Positions 52,854-61,855 of a DNA stretch of 64,000 bases are shown here, one piece after another. The stretch covers positions 1,615,347 to 1,679,346 of the forward strand of contig NC_005071.1 of assembly GCF_000011485.1 (NCBI RefSeq). Reading direction: 5' to 3'. The position numbers were made by a program, and so were the translations under genes. Position 1 is the first letter of the stretch. Every line of letters begins with the position of its first letter. The DNA is from Prochlorococcus marinus str. MIT 9313. GTDB taxonomy: Bacteria; Cyanobacteriota; Cyanobacteriia; PCC-6307; Cyanobiaceae. The notes beneath the pieces are model-generated. The model had not been told where the DNA came from. It did not search any database and was given only the letters and a program-made list of their open reading frames with translations.

Positions 52854-53075
52854 TTAACACTGAGGAATTTGAGAGTCTTCTTCTGATCTTTCGACTGTGG
52901 GATCCCTATAGCAACGCTCTTCAATGATCGGCTTGATCCCTTCCTCCAGCTCTCTTAAAAGCTCTTCTCTAAAGCTGTCGATATTTTCCAGTGTGGGATG
53001 CACAAACCCCGCCTCTTTTGCATCCCAAAACAGCGCCTGAATCGTTCGATGAAAGAGGGGGTGTCTCAGAGGCAT
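52854..53075 (-). CDS. Small hypothetical protein
   Basis: The 73-codon frame from 53075 starts MPLRHPLFHRTIQALFWDAK and continues with an acidic helix (SFREELLRELEEGIKPIIEE). Composition is natural and the frame is clean. A Met at 53102 would add nine residues. No family is recognised. It lies 85 bases downstream of the acid phosphatase gene on the same strand, as a likely co-transcribed gene. Confidence 0.5.
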   Translation of the reverse strand: MPLRHPLFHRTIQALFWDAKEAGFVHPTLENIDSFREELLRELEEGIKPIIEERCYRDPTVERSEEDSQIPQC

Positions 53076-53186
53076 GAAGTCAATTGCAAGAGAGCGCCCC
53101 ACAAGAGAAACATCAACTCAGCGAGTAATCCCTGGCCATTCATCCAGGGGAAGAGAGCGGGCTGGAAGCTGGACGCTCAATATGGG

Positions 53187-54056
53187 CTAACGCATGGTGT
53201 CCTGGGCCAGCGCTGCAGCCTCAACGCTGCAATCACGATTTGGTTGCAATCCCCTTGAACGAGCTTCTGAAACCTCAGCTTTCGCAGCTGCGAAGTCAGA
53301 ACGAAAGTCAGCATTGGCATGAAGCAGCGCTACAGAGGCTGCGCCCATCAGTTGACCGTTGACCACATCGCTATACCAGTGCACATTGCACAGATGGCGG
53401 CTCTCCCCGAAGGCCAGTCCTCGGGCAAGAATTTGGTCACGGCGCTCTGGAACCATTTCACTCAGGATCAGAGCCCAGGCCCAGCCAATCGCAGTGTGAC
53501 CTGATGGATAGGAGGGATCTTTCGTCAGCTCTGCGGTGTCTTGAGGTGAGCAGATCATCTTCTTATTCACTAAGAAAGGTCTGCGGCGGTTGTAGTTATT
53601 CTTGGCTGCATAAGTGGACAAGCCCGCATCAGTAAGGCTCCGGCGTAAAAGCATGTAGAGCCTCGGCGTTGCTTCTTCACTAATGGTGATACCTATTGCG
53701 CAGGAAAAGGTGCCGGCTGCCCCAGGAAAATTCAAATCAGCATCAGTAGCAGCAAGATTCCAGCGGGGTGTCCCAGGGAGCGAGAAGCTTCTCTGAGAGA
53801 TTGTGTTGTCTAGAGCGTGATCAGAATTGCCTAGCGTTGGCGGTGCAGGCAGCAACTGCAAGCTATCCGGCCGATCCTCCTTGTTTAAATATCCCTGAAG
53901 TAGACCATGCCCAATTTCAGGCACATCGGCACTCGCGATGAGACATTCCCGATATGGCTGAGGCCCAGCGACTGCAATAGTCGGGAAACTAGTGCCGATG
54001 AAAGCCATCCCAAGGCTAAGAAATGTCGCAGGGGCTAATTGCATGATTTTGTTCAT
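53187..54056 (-). CDS. Class A non-specific acid phosphatase (PAP2 superfamily), secreted
   Basis: The 289-residue product has a signal peptide (LAPATFLSLGMAFIGTSF, cleavage near AVAG-P at about residue 30) and the full PAP2/class A signature: KNNYNRRRPF (about 149-158), SYPSGHTAIGWA (about 181-192) and ESRHLCNVHWYSDV (about 217-230). The Lys, two Arg, two His and Asp residues of the phosphatase site are all visible. It would release phosphate from organic esters in the periplasm, a useful trait in phosphate-poor water. It is divergent from the HDO cluster. Confidence 0.9.
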   Translation of the reverse strand: MNKIMQLAPATFLSLGMAFIGTSFPTIAVAGPQPYRECLIASADVPEIGHGLLQGYLNKEDRPDSLQLLPAPPTLGNSDHALDNTISQRSFSLPGTPRWNLAATDADLNFPGAAGTFSCAIGITISEEATPRLYMLLRRSLTDAGLSTYAAKNNYNRRRPFLVNKKMICSPQDTAELTKDPSYPSGHTAIGWAWALILSEMVPERRDQILARGLAFGESRHLCNVHWYSDVVNGQLMGAASVALLHANADFRSDFAAAKAEVSEARSRGLQPNRDCSVEAAALAQDTMR

Positions 54057-54477
54057 TCCTTACAACAATGACTCAATGAGGGGCCAGTGAGATCAATGTC
54101 AGGAGAAGTCTTGAGCTAGAGCGGGACATCTATGACAAAGCCAGATCTACAACTTAGATAGAGTCTCCTGACTTGTCAGATTGGTTCGGGGATGTCGTAC
54201 AAGCCCCGGAACAAAGAACACGGAATCGAGCATGGAGGCAAGTATCAGCCCAAACTTGCAGATCCAAAGAGTATTGATGGCTTCCGTCTTCGCGTCACTG
54301 ATCGTAAGAAGTGGTTGTTTGTAGAGACTAAGAGCACCTATGCAATCCCACCCCCTCGAAGCAGAGACCGTGAGAAAGATCAGATACTGCTGTGCTTCAG
54401 ATCACTGATAGTTAGCTTGATTCAGGGAATTATTGATTCGGAGCCCAATTGCTCCACCAACAAAAGACCTTTTAAAA
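54057..54477. other. Divergent intergenic region before the HDO locus
   Basis: About 420 bases between the phosphatase and the oxidase start. A frame at 54192 onward (KPRNKEHGIEHGGKYQPK...) is basic and without known family. It also overlaps the oxidase start, so I treat it as non-coding. A small dyad CTGACTTGTCAG lies near 54171. Confidence 0.4.
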
Positions 54478-55335
54478 ATGACCACTACAACAATCATTCC
54501 TACAAAAAAGTTCACTATTTCCGAACATCTCGCCTCAAGACCACAGGAAACACTACAGCGTCTTGCTCTGCAGGAAAAATCGATTAGCTCTGCGACTGAT
54601 GCAAGGCTTCAAAAGGAGGCCAGTGATCTGAATGATTATGAGGAAAATCATTGCACAGAGTTCACAAAGTGTATTCTCAACCACATGTTGGGATTGCATT
54701 CTGAGTTCAATGATTATGTGTCTGCAGAGCTTTTTGCCGGCAGAGTTAACACAAAAGGTTATTCTTCTTATTTGAAGCAGGCGTGGTACCACACAAGCTT
54801 TACTCCTACTTTTGAAAAACTATTTGGAGAGCGTTTGTGCGATTACATTAGAAGCAATCAAGGGGGCTCGTTTGAGAAGGGGAATAAGTTTCTAATGCTG
54901 GTTGAAAAAGATATTGATGAAGAAGAAGGCCACGAGCTGTGGGCCTTGCGAGACCTAAGTGATCTTGGGGTCAATCATGTTGATCCCTACACTGATGTGT
55001 TGCCAGAGACCAAAGCATTGGTTTCTAGTCAGTTTGACCGGTTGAGCCGTCTGGAATTCAAAGGATTTCTTGGTTACTCATTTTATCTTGAATACTGGGT
55101 CGCAAAATATTCTGCAATGCAATTACAGTTGATGGAGGAATATGGAATTGGCGGGACTTCCAAAAGGTTCATCCATAATCATTCAGTTGTTGATCAAGGA
55201 CACGCAAAAGACAATCTTGAGCTTTTGAACTACTTGATCACCTCTGAGGATGATTGCAAGCAAGTCATTGAACATATGGATGTTGCGCATGCACTCTACT
55301 TCGGAATGGCCAAGCAAGCTTTCTCCATCCGTTAA
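54478..55335 (+). CDS. Haem-oxygenase-like diiron oxidase (HDO) / iron-containing redox enzyme
   Basis: From the ATG at 54478 the protein is 285 residues, all-helical. Candidate metal ligands of the HDO fold appear in order: WYHTSF (His105), DEEEGHELW (Glu150/His152), YLEYW (Glu205) and the hallmark HxxxDxxH in HSVVDQGH (His235, Asp239, His242). HDOs (UndA, BesC, SznF) use a transient diiron site to oxidise or cleave fatty acids and amino acids. There is no signal peptide. The gene heads a plus-strand series with small membrane protein, SCP2-like protein and exporter. The substrate is unknown; a lipid or acyl-amino acid is inferred from the neighbours. Confidence 0.82.
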   Translation: MTTTTIIPTKKFTISEHLASRPQETLQRLALQEKSISSATDARLQKEASDLNDYEENHCTEFTKCILNHMLGLHSEFNDYVSAELFAGRVNTKGYSSYLKQAWYHTSFTPTFEKLFGERLCDYIRSNQGGSFEKGNKFLMLVEKDIDEEEGHELWALRDLSDLGVNHVDPYTDVLPETKALVSSQFDRLSRLEFKGFLGYSFYLEYWVAKYSAMQLQLMEEYGIGGTSKRFIHNHSVVDQGHAKDNLELLNYLITSEDDCKQVIEHMDVAHALYFGMAKQAFSIR

Positions 55336-55359
55336 TCCAAGAATCGGGAGCAAGTTCAA

Positions 55360-55617
55360 ATGAATAAGCATGATCTAATGCTTGTATCTGAATTCGAACA
55401 AATGATGCGCAATCCAGTTAAGCCAAAAGCCATTACTTTTCTTACTGTAAGCGTAAGCATTATTGCCCTTGGAGTCCTAATCATTCTTAGGCCTTCTGAC
55501 TCACTGAATTTGATCACAGCCGCCCTCTGTGGCGGCCTGATCGGCTCAGCAGTGGAACGAGGCGTTTATCTTCACATCTTCAGGCTGAACCGCAGAATCT
55601 CATCGTTGAAAAATTGA
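55360..55617 (+). CDS. Small two-helix membrane protein in the HDO locus
   Basis: The 85-residue product has a soluble start, a helix (AITFLTVSVSIIALGVLIIL, about residues 24-43), a short loop, and a second weaker helix (LITAALCGGLIGSAVERGV). It starts 24 bases after the HDO gene and its end overlaps the next frame's upstream part. It is therefore part of the same operon. No family is known. It may tether the soluble enzymes to the membrane, but that is a guess. Confidence 0.65.
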   Translation: MNKHDLMLVSEFEQMMRNPVKPKAITFLTVSVSIIALGVLIILRPSDSLNLITAALCGGLIGSAVERGVYLHIFRLNRRISSLKN

Positions 55618-55637
55618 CTTACCACCGATCTAATGCC

Positions 55638-56000
55638 ATGCAAAACACCATGACTGAATCCAAAATTCATGAAGTGATGGAGACCTTGGAGAAACAGTTT
55701 GAGCCATCACTCGCCTCCGAAGTGCCTTTTGGGGCCTACCAGGTACAACTCACTGATCAGGATGCAATTTGGCACATATTGATTGAACCTGGATCATGCA
55801 AAGCCATGCATGGATCACATCCGCATCCAATCATTATTAGCTATATGAGTTTAGAAACACTGGTTGAATTGAATACCGGTAGATTAAGTGAGATGAAAGC
55901 ATGGATTACTGGTCGCCTTAGGTTTGAGGGGAATCTACGTGTTGCTCTGAGTTATACAAAAGCTTTTAAGAAGATCTCCATGGGTTTATCAAATGTCTAA
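55638..56000 (+). CDS. SCP2 sterol-carrier-like lipid-binding protein
   Basis: From the ATG at 55638 the product is 120 residues with the SCP2 layout: an N-terminal helix, strand WHILIEPGSCKAMHG, the ISYMSLETLVELNTGRLSEM helix and the closing ITGRLRFEGNLRVALSY strand-helix. SCP2 folds enclose a hydrophobic tunnel for acyl chains or sterols. In the operon it would carry a lipidic intermediate or product. Its last eight bases overlap the devB-type gene, so translation is coupled. Confidence 0.75.
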   Translation: MQNTMTESKIHEVMETLEKQFEPSLASEVPFGAYQVQLTDQDAIWHILIEPGSCKAMHGSHPHPIIISYMSLETLVELNTGRLSEMKAWITGRLRFEGNLRVALSYTKAFKKISMGLSNV

Positions 56001-57069
56001 TTCCAAGCGATTAGTAATCTTGTCAGGCCTTGGTTGCTGTCTAACCATGACTCTGGGAACTGCTCTATGGAGTTTCCAGTCAATAAATAGTTCCAAGGCT
56101 AGTGAATCAGCAACCGATTCATTAATGACTTTTCCGAGTCGCATCACTGCAATGGGCAGGATGGAGCCACAGAACAATTTGATTAGGGTCGCTCCACCAT
56201 CCTCCCGAGGTCGTAGTCGCATTAAAACCCTTCATATAGCCGAGGGTGATTTTGTTAAGCGTGGGCAGCTGATCGCTGAGTTCGATGTTGTTGACGAGCG
56301 TCGTTCAAACTTGGTGGTCGCAGAACAAAATCTTGCGATTACAAAGAGGCGTTATGAAGTTAGCAAAGGTGAATCACAAGCTAGTCGTATCAAACTGCGA
56401 CGCTTGGAGTATGAGCTAACAAAGGCTGAAAGAGATTTAGGCCGATACAGGAATCTTTATAATAATGGTGCTTTCTCATTAAGTGATCTTGATGCAGTAA
56501 AACTCGTTAGGGATAAGGCCCGTGAGATGCTTGAGGAACACAAGGCCTCTTTTGAGCGCATTGATGGTCAGCAGGTAGGAACCTCGTTACTTAAAGAAGG
56601 CGTCAGTGAAGCCAATATCAAACTTGTTGCCGCTGAGGTCAGCAAAGCACGTCATTATTTGGAGCAGGCAATGGTTCGTGCTCCTCAGGATGGTTATATT
56701 CTCAAGCTTTTAAAGCACGTCGGAGAAGAAGTAGATCAACGCGGTCTTCTTTTGATGGGTGACACATCAAAGATGGTTACTGTTGCTGAGGTTTACGAAA
56801 ATGATGTCAAACATATTAAAGAGGGTCAAAAAGCTTTGATCAGCAGCAAGGCATTAAGTTCTCCTGCGAGAGGAACAGTTATTTCCGTAGGATCCCTGGT
56901 GTATAAAAACGACATTATTGGTGATGATCCAACCGCTGACGTTGATACCCGAGTCTTTGAAGTACGCATTCTCATGGATGCATCAGATGAACTCAAAAAG
57001 ATGTCACGATTGCAAGTGAATGTTGAGATACAAAGCTCCCCTACTGAAATCGCTTCCTCATATAAATGA
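55993..57069 (+). CDS. DevB/HlyD-type membrane fusion protein of an exporter
   Basis: The 358-residue protein has an N-terminal membrane anchor (LVILSGLGCCLTMTLGTALW), a lipoyl-like half (VAPPSSRGRSRIKTLHIAEG, DFVKRGQLIAEFD), a long coiled-coil hairpin (about residues 110-215) and a second lipoyl half with a beta-barrel (MVRAPQDGYILKLLKHVGEE). This matches DevB, the fusion protein of the DevBCA exporter that moves glycolipids out of heterocysts. It overlaps the upstream SCP2 gene by 8 bases and the permease downstream by 4, so it is translationally coupled on both sides. Confidence 0.88.
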   Translation: MSNSKRLVILSGLGCCLTMTLGTALWSFQSINSSKASESATDSLMTFPSRITAMGRMEPQNNLIRVAPPSSRGRSRIKTLHIAEGDFVKRGQLIAEFDVVDERRSNLVVAEQNLAITKRRYEVSKGESQASRIKLRRLEYELTKAERDLGRYRNLYNNGAFSLSDLDAVKLVRDKAREMLEEHKASFERIDGQQVGTSLLKEGVSEANIKLVAAEVSKARHYLEQAMVRAPQDGYILKLLKHVGEEVDQRGLLLMGDTSKMVTVAEVYENDVKHIKEGQKALISSKALSSPARGTVISVGSLVYKNDIIGDDPTADVDTRVFEVRILMDASDELKKMSRLQVNVEIQSSPTEIASSYK

Positions 57070-58265
57070 AACTCAGAGTATTCCACCCCAACACATGGGT
57101 CCGAGGGGCTAATGATTTGGGAACGACACCATTTGTTCTTCAACATCTACGACACCAGCGTAAAAGGAGCATTAGTGCTGTGAGTGGGATTACTTTTGCC
57201 TGTATTTTGATTTTCCTGCAATTAGGATTCTTGGATGCAGTTCTGATGACAGCTACACATCTTTATAGTCGTCTAGACTTTGATTTAGTGATCAGCAGCA
57301 GAGATGCATTGGAATCAACAATGCCTTACACATTCAACCGTGTCCAAATTGATCGATTACGAGCTATTGATGGCGTTGCAAGGGTTGCACCTTTAGATAT
57401 TGGCTATAAACAGTGGAAAAATCCAATCAATGGAAGAAATCGTGCTTTGTTGGTGCTTGGTATTGACCCCGACAACAATCTGACGCAGTTTGATTCACTT
57501 AGTGGCGATCTTTCGTTGTTGAATCATCCTGAAACGATTTTTGTCGACACCAAAAGTCGGAATGACTACGGTTTTAAGTTCTTCTTGAATCATTCAGACC
57601 ATTGGGCACAGGTCGGTAATCGACGAGAGAAAGTTTCTGGCAGCTTTGAGCTGGGTCCATCTCTCCGTTATGACGGTAGTATCTTGACTGGAGGTCAAAA
57701 TTTTCGCCGAATCTTCGGTAGTTACAGCACTGATATCACTAGTGTTGGCCTCTTGAAATTGCAGCCTAATAGCAATATCCATATGATCAAAGAAAAGATC
57801 GAATCTATTTTGCCAGATAAGCTTTTGATTCTAACAAAAGATCAAGTGATTGAGCGCGATAAACGTTACTGGCTTGTTTCTACATCGATTGGATATGTTT
57901 TTGGGATAGGAGCATGCATGGGACTTCTTGTTGGAATCGTGATTGTTGGTCAGATCATGAACGCTGATGTTTCTACCCACCTGAGTATTTACGCAACACT
58001 ATTGGCCATTGGCTACCCAAAACTGCGCGTTATGTCGCTAATTATCCGATTAGGTCTTGTTGTTAGCGTACTTGCAATTCTACCTTCATTGGCTGGCGCT
58101 AAGGTTCTTTATTCACTCACCAATCTTGCCACTGGCTTGCCGATGCAGTTGACACTCCAGCGTGTCATCACTGTTTCACTGCTTTCACTGATCATGGGGG
58201 GAGGATCTGCATATCTTTCGGCTCGACGTGTGATGCGCGCCGATCCCGCGTTACTCTTCAGCTGA
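57066..58265 (+). CDS. DevC/MacB-type ABC permease 1 (FtsX family)
   Basis: The 399-residue product has one N-terminal helix (ISAVSGITFACILIFLQLGF), a large extracytoplasmic domain (about residues 65-265) and three C-terminal helices (IGACMGLLVGIVIVGQIMNA, VLAILPSLAGA region, TVSLLSLIMGGGSAYLSARR). It ends with the FtsX/DevC motif RRVMRADPALLF. This is the permease layout of DevC. It starts within the end of the devB-type gene (ATGA). Confidence 0.88.
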   Translation: MKLRVFHPNTWVRGANDLGTTPFVLQHLRHQRKRSISAVSGITFACILIFLQLGFLDAVLMTATHLYSRLDFDLVISSRDALESTMPYTFNRVQIDRLRAIDGVARVAPLDIGYKQWKNPINGRNRALLVLGIDPDNNLTQFDSLSGDLSLLNHPETIFVDTKSRNDYGFKFFLNHSDHWAQVGNRREKVSGSFELGPSLRYDGSILTGGQNFRRIFGSYSTDITSVGLLKLQPNSNIHMIKEKIESILPDKLLILTKDQVIERDKRYWLVSTSIGYVFGIGACMGLLVGIVIVGQIMNADVSTHLSIYATLLAIGYPKLRVMSLIIRLGLVVSVLAILPSLAGAKVLYSLTNLATGLPMQLTLQRVITVSLLSLIMGGGSAYLSARRVMRADPALLFS

Positions 58266-58275
58266 GATTATCGCT

Positions 58276-59451
58276 ATGCACAAGATTCCCTTCGCCTGGC
58301 TTAATGTCACGAGTGATCGTCAGAAGCTTATTTTTTCAATGCTGGCTATCAGCTTTGCAGTTTTCTTGATGCTAATTCAAATTGGGTTCAAGCAAGCCCT
58401 AGTAGATAGCAATACAGCATTTTTACGACTACTTGATTATGATCTTGTTATGATTAGTAAGCGCCGTTATACATCTTTTATTGAGCAAACCTTTCCACGT
58501 AGCACACTCATTTCGACACGTGGTGTCGATGGTGTGCTGGATAGTTGTCCCCTCTATCAGACCACAAGTATTTGGAAGCCTATAGGTCAAGCGCTAAGAC
58601 GCCCAATCCGTGTTTATGCAGTTTCCACGCATTGCCGTGCCAATCCGTTCAGGTCTGCAGGAATTGATCCAAAATTGCTGCAACAGGATTACAGCGTTAT
58701 TGCTGATCAACTCTCACGACCAGAATATGGAAGTCTTAAGCCTGGTGTTGAGGCTGAATTAGATCGGCGAAGGATACGGATCATTGACGAGTTTCAATTA
58801 GGTGCCGACTTTAGTACTGACGGAACTTTGATTATTAGTGATGCCACTTTTTTGCGTTTGTTTTCAGAGCAACCTACTGGAATCGAGGGGAACCCGCGAC
58901 AAACATTAGATGAAGTTGATTTTGGATTAATCCAACTCAAGAAGGGCGGTGATTTGAATCATGTCAAAAAAATGATCAGCCAGAGATTAGCAAAAGATGT
59001 TATTATCCTCACTAAAAATGAGATGATATCAAACGAAGCAAGCTATTGGAATAATGCCACTCCAATAGGCTTTCTTTTTAATCTCGGCACCATCATGGGC
59101 TTTGCTGTTGGTGTGTTGATTGTTCGTAACCTTCTCACAACAGAGTTGGAAGTTAATGCAAGCCAATATGCCACTCTTAAGGCAATCGGTCATAGCAATC
59201 GAGTACTGCAGAAGTATGTTGTCCAACAAGGCCTTTTGCTTTGTTGTTTAGGCCTGCCAGGCGGAGTTCTCTTAAGTCATGTTGTTTACGATCAAGTTTC
59301 CAGGGCTACTGGTCTCAACATGCGTCTGAATATCCATGTGGTGATGGTTGTCGGTCTCTTGACTCTTGCTATTGGCGCTATTTCGGGAGTCTTGGCTGCC
59401 AAGAAGTTAGTTCAGATAGACCCTGTCAATATTTTAGAAACTCAAGGCTAG
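58276..59451 (+). CDS. DevC/MacB-type ABC permease 2 (FtsX family)
   Basis: The 391-residue product has the same architecture as its neighbour: N-terminal helix (IFSMLAISFAVFLMLIQIGF), periplasmic domain, three C-terminal helices, and the ending AKKLVQIDPVNILE. The two are clearly diverged paralogues. They could form a heterodimer around one ATPase, unlike the usual DevC homodimer. It starts 10 bases after permease 1. Confidence 0.88.
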   Translation: MHKIPFAWLNVTSDRQKLIFSMLAISFAVFLMLIQIGFKQALVDSNTAFLRLLDYDLVMISKRRYTSFIEQTFPRSTLISTRGVDGVLDSCPLYQTTSIWKPIGQALRRPIRVYAVSTHCRANPFRSAGIDPKLLQQDYSVIADQLSRPEYGSLKPGVEAELDRRRIRIIDEFQLGADFSTDGTLIISDATFLRLFSEQPTGIEGNPRQTLDEVDFGLIQLKKGGDLNHVKKMISQRLAKDVIILTKNEMISNEASYWNNATPIGFLFNLGTIMGFAVGVLIVRNLLTTELEVNASQYATLKAIGHSNRVLQKYVVQQGLLLCCLGLPGGVLLSHVVYDQVSRATGLNMRLNIHVVMVVGLLTLAIGAISGVLAAKKLVQIDPVNILETQG

Positions 59452-60346
59452 TCTATTGGGTCAGCCAGACAAATCGCATCACAATCACTCTCTCTATGCC
59501 CTTTTATTTCCTTGTAAGCATCCATTTTTGGCTTTAATTCTTTGCTGAGTATTGAGGTCGCAATTCTTGATAGATCATGATTTTTTTCGTTACCGCATTG
59601 CACAAGTCCTCTTTCTAACTGCTTGAACTTGCTACTAATGCTCTTCGCATAGCCATCTCTGGTTTTAAAGTCAGTAGTATGGAATCAACTAACTCCTTTA
59701 ATAGATAATCTCTTGATCGCCTTCATAGATTGCTACATCCGACCAGATAGAGCTTGATCTGAATTCTGCCAATCGCTTCAGGTCTCAACCCATTGCCTGC
59801 TCCGGACTTTAGTCGCTTTTACCTCTTGACATATTTTTAATTGCCTTTTGGCGTATACTTAATTCTAAGCTTCGTCTCCAGTGATCTTTATCTAAAGATT
59901 GATTAGGAATATTGATTATACACTCTTATTCGATGTTATCTAGTAGATGCCTAATCGCTTACTATCATGACATAGATGTTGATCAAACAAGCATTACTAG
60001 TTGCTTGTTAACTGTCAATATGATTTTGAGTTTGCAATAGAGATTCAGTCTATTTATGCGTATTAGGCTCCGTTGCTAATTGCCAGTCTTCGCCTCGCTC
60101 ATTGAGACTACAAATTCATTGTTACATTTTCGATTGAAGGCATTTCCCTCGCCGAGATGTCTCACCTTCTCTCTGCACAGGTCATACGGAAGTGTCATTA
60201 TATTTTGTCAATACCTGCTGTTGTCATATTCTTTGGTGGCATTCAATGACTTCCTTTGGCCTTGATCTTCCATCCTCGCTTTCGTCTCGTTCTTTTATAT
60301 TTTTAGGGCTATCTCTTCAAATAATGGTCTTGTAGTGCCCAATCAT
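59452..60346. other. Gene-free stretch between the convergent halves of the export locus
   Basis: About 900 AT-rich bases with no frame above 61 codons that looks real. No clear hairpin terminator was found at either gene end. This is unusual, given that the genes on both sides appear to belong to one system. Confidence 0.5.
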
Positions 60347-61027
60347 TCACCGGACTAGGATTTCGCCTTCTTCCATGTGAATTACACGGTCAGCCAGTGC
60401 ATACATTTTTTCATCATGCGTGACCATGAGGATTGCTCGTTCTCCTGACTGAACAAGTTGCCGAAACAATTTGACAACCTCACCAGATGCTGCGCGATCT
60501 AGTGCCGCTGTGGGTTCATCCGCAAGAATAAGTCTTGGCTTATTGACTAATGCCCTGGCAATGGCAACTCGTTGCCGCTGGCCACCTGATAGTTCTGCTG
60601 GTTTGTGATTAATTCGATGTTCAAGGCCAAGTCGTTCCAGGATCTGGATTGATTTTTTCTGGATGATTCTGTTGGGTGTTGGAAAGAGTTCTCCCGCCAT
60701 TTGTACATTTTGGCAAGCAGTGAGTGATGGAAAGAGATTATGCGACTGGAAGATAAATCCGATCTGAGCCCGCAATTTTGAAAGCTCAGTCAGCGATAAA
60801 TCTGCTAGCGGAAACCCCAGAATGGAAGCAGCTCCTTCTTGTAGCGTGCGAAGACAGCCCAGAATGGTTAGCAATGTGCTTTTCCCAGATCCTGAAGGAC
60901 CAGTCAATATGACTATTTCACCTGCATGCAAGCTAAAGCTGATGTCCTTGAGGACAATTTTCTTGGTTTCTTCTTGACCGTAATAGTGTCTAAGCTGATG
61001 AGTTGATGCGACTAAACTAGTTGACAT
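60347..61027 (-). CDS. DevA/MacB-type ABC exporter ATP-binding protein
   Basis: The 226-residue protein has Walker A GPSGSGKST (about residue 40), Q loop FIFQSHNLFPSLTA, signature LSGGQRQRVAIARAL and Walker B LILADEPTAALD, then VTHDEKMYALADRV. Length and motifs fit DevA/LolD/MacB-type ATPases that pair with FtsX-like permeases. It is the only ATPase gene near the two DevC-type permeases, which lie on the other strand, so the locus provides a full DevBCA-type exporter. It follows the acyltransferase gene by about 60 bases. Confidence 0.9.
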   Translation of the reverse strand: MSTSLVASTHQLRHYYGQEETKKIVLKDISFSLHAGEIVILTGPSGSGKSTLLTILGCLRTLQEGAASILGFPLADLSLTELSKLRAQIGFIFQSHNLFPSLTACQNVQMAGELFPTPNRIIQKKSIQILERLGLEHRINHKPAELSGGQRQRVAIARALVNKPRLILADEPTAALDRAASGEVVKLFRQLVQSGERAILMVTHDEKMYALADRVIHMEEGEILVR

Positions 61028-61090
61028 TGCCTAAATCGATTAGAGGTTTTCCCTGTCTGAGCCAGGTTGATTGGTGGTAATTTATTGGCT

Positions 61091-61855
61091 TCAGTTAATG
61101 GCTATAGTTGTTTTCATATTCTGCCATTGGCGTTTAAACCCAGAGTAGCTTTGATGGGTTATGCCAACTGAATTTCTGATTTGGAGTGTAATATTCAGGC
61201 TGCTTAAGTAGTAGAAGTAACTTTCGCATGCCGCGCGTGTAGCTTGATGGTGGCTGTCAAGCAGATATAGACGGGGCATGACGTTTCTGCTCCAGTATTC
61301 GTCTTTTGGCAGCGATACCTTTTTGTCTACCTCTGATGCTGTTTTCATGAAGGGCAACCCTAGAGACTCTTTGAGAATTCGGATCAGAAACTCGTGTTGT
61401 ACTGTAAGTACCCAACGAATTTTGGTATGCATAGCTATGGACTGCAGTCCCATGCTGAGCATCATTAATACGGCCCTCCGCATTTCTGTAGGTGTCGCAT
61501 CATCAATAGCAAGACCACAGATCTCTGCAATTTGAGTTTCGTCTTCCACTCCTGCTGCTTCACAATTACGTTCTCCAAATATCTGCTCACATGGCAATTT
61601 GTTGTTTGAATTTTTGAGAGCGCAGTTCAAATTGGCAATCGGATTCCATTCTCCATTTTTCCTCATGAATATGACGACTGCATAGGCTCCTTTGGATAGG
61701 TATGATTCAGTGTTCCAAGCTTTGTTGTACATCTTCTGCGCGACGGACTGGCCCTTCATGAACTCAGTGGAACCGGCTTTGCAGATGCAGACTGAGTAGT
61801 GCTTGAGCGTGTCGACTTTCTCCTGGTGATTCACTTCAAGATTAGAAGCTGTCAT
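61091..61855 (-). CDS. GNAT-fold acyltransferase, FeeM / thermostable-hemolysin / autoinducer-synthase-like
   Basis: The 254-residue product has a GNAT-like core. A strand with WNPIANLNCALK (about 70-80) leads to AEICGLAIDD (about 110-119), the acyl-donor-site strand. A helix follows, then IRWVLTVQHEFLIRILKESL (about 146-165), and later DEYWSRNVMPRLYLL. The order is like that of FeeM-type N-acyl-amino-acid synthases and T_hemolysin proteins, which share their fold with LuxI autoinducer synthases. It would transfer an acyl chain from acyl-ACP/CoA to an amine. The assignment is by pattern, not by alignment. It shares a strand with the DevA-type ATPase downstream, and a perfect 18-bp palindrome lies just upstream. 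Confidence 0.6.
   Translation of the reverse strand: MTASNLEVNHQEKVDTLKHYSVCICKAGSTEFMKGQSVAQKMYNKAWNTESYLSKGAYAVVIFMRKNGEWNPIANLNCALKNSNNKLPCEQIFGERNCEAAGVEDETQIAEICGLAIDDATPTEMRRAVLMMLSMGLQSIAMHTKIRWVLTVQHEFLIRILKESLGLPFMKTASEVDKKVSLPKDEYWSRNVMPRLYLLDSHHQATRAACESYFYYLSSLNITLQIRNSVGITHQSYSGFKRQWQNMKTTIAIN

Noticed and set aside
54192-54587. 131-codon plus-strand frame before the HDO gene
   Set aside because: It overlaps the HDO start in another frame, turns into shadow sequence and lacks family features.
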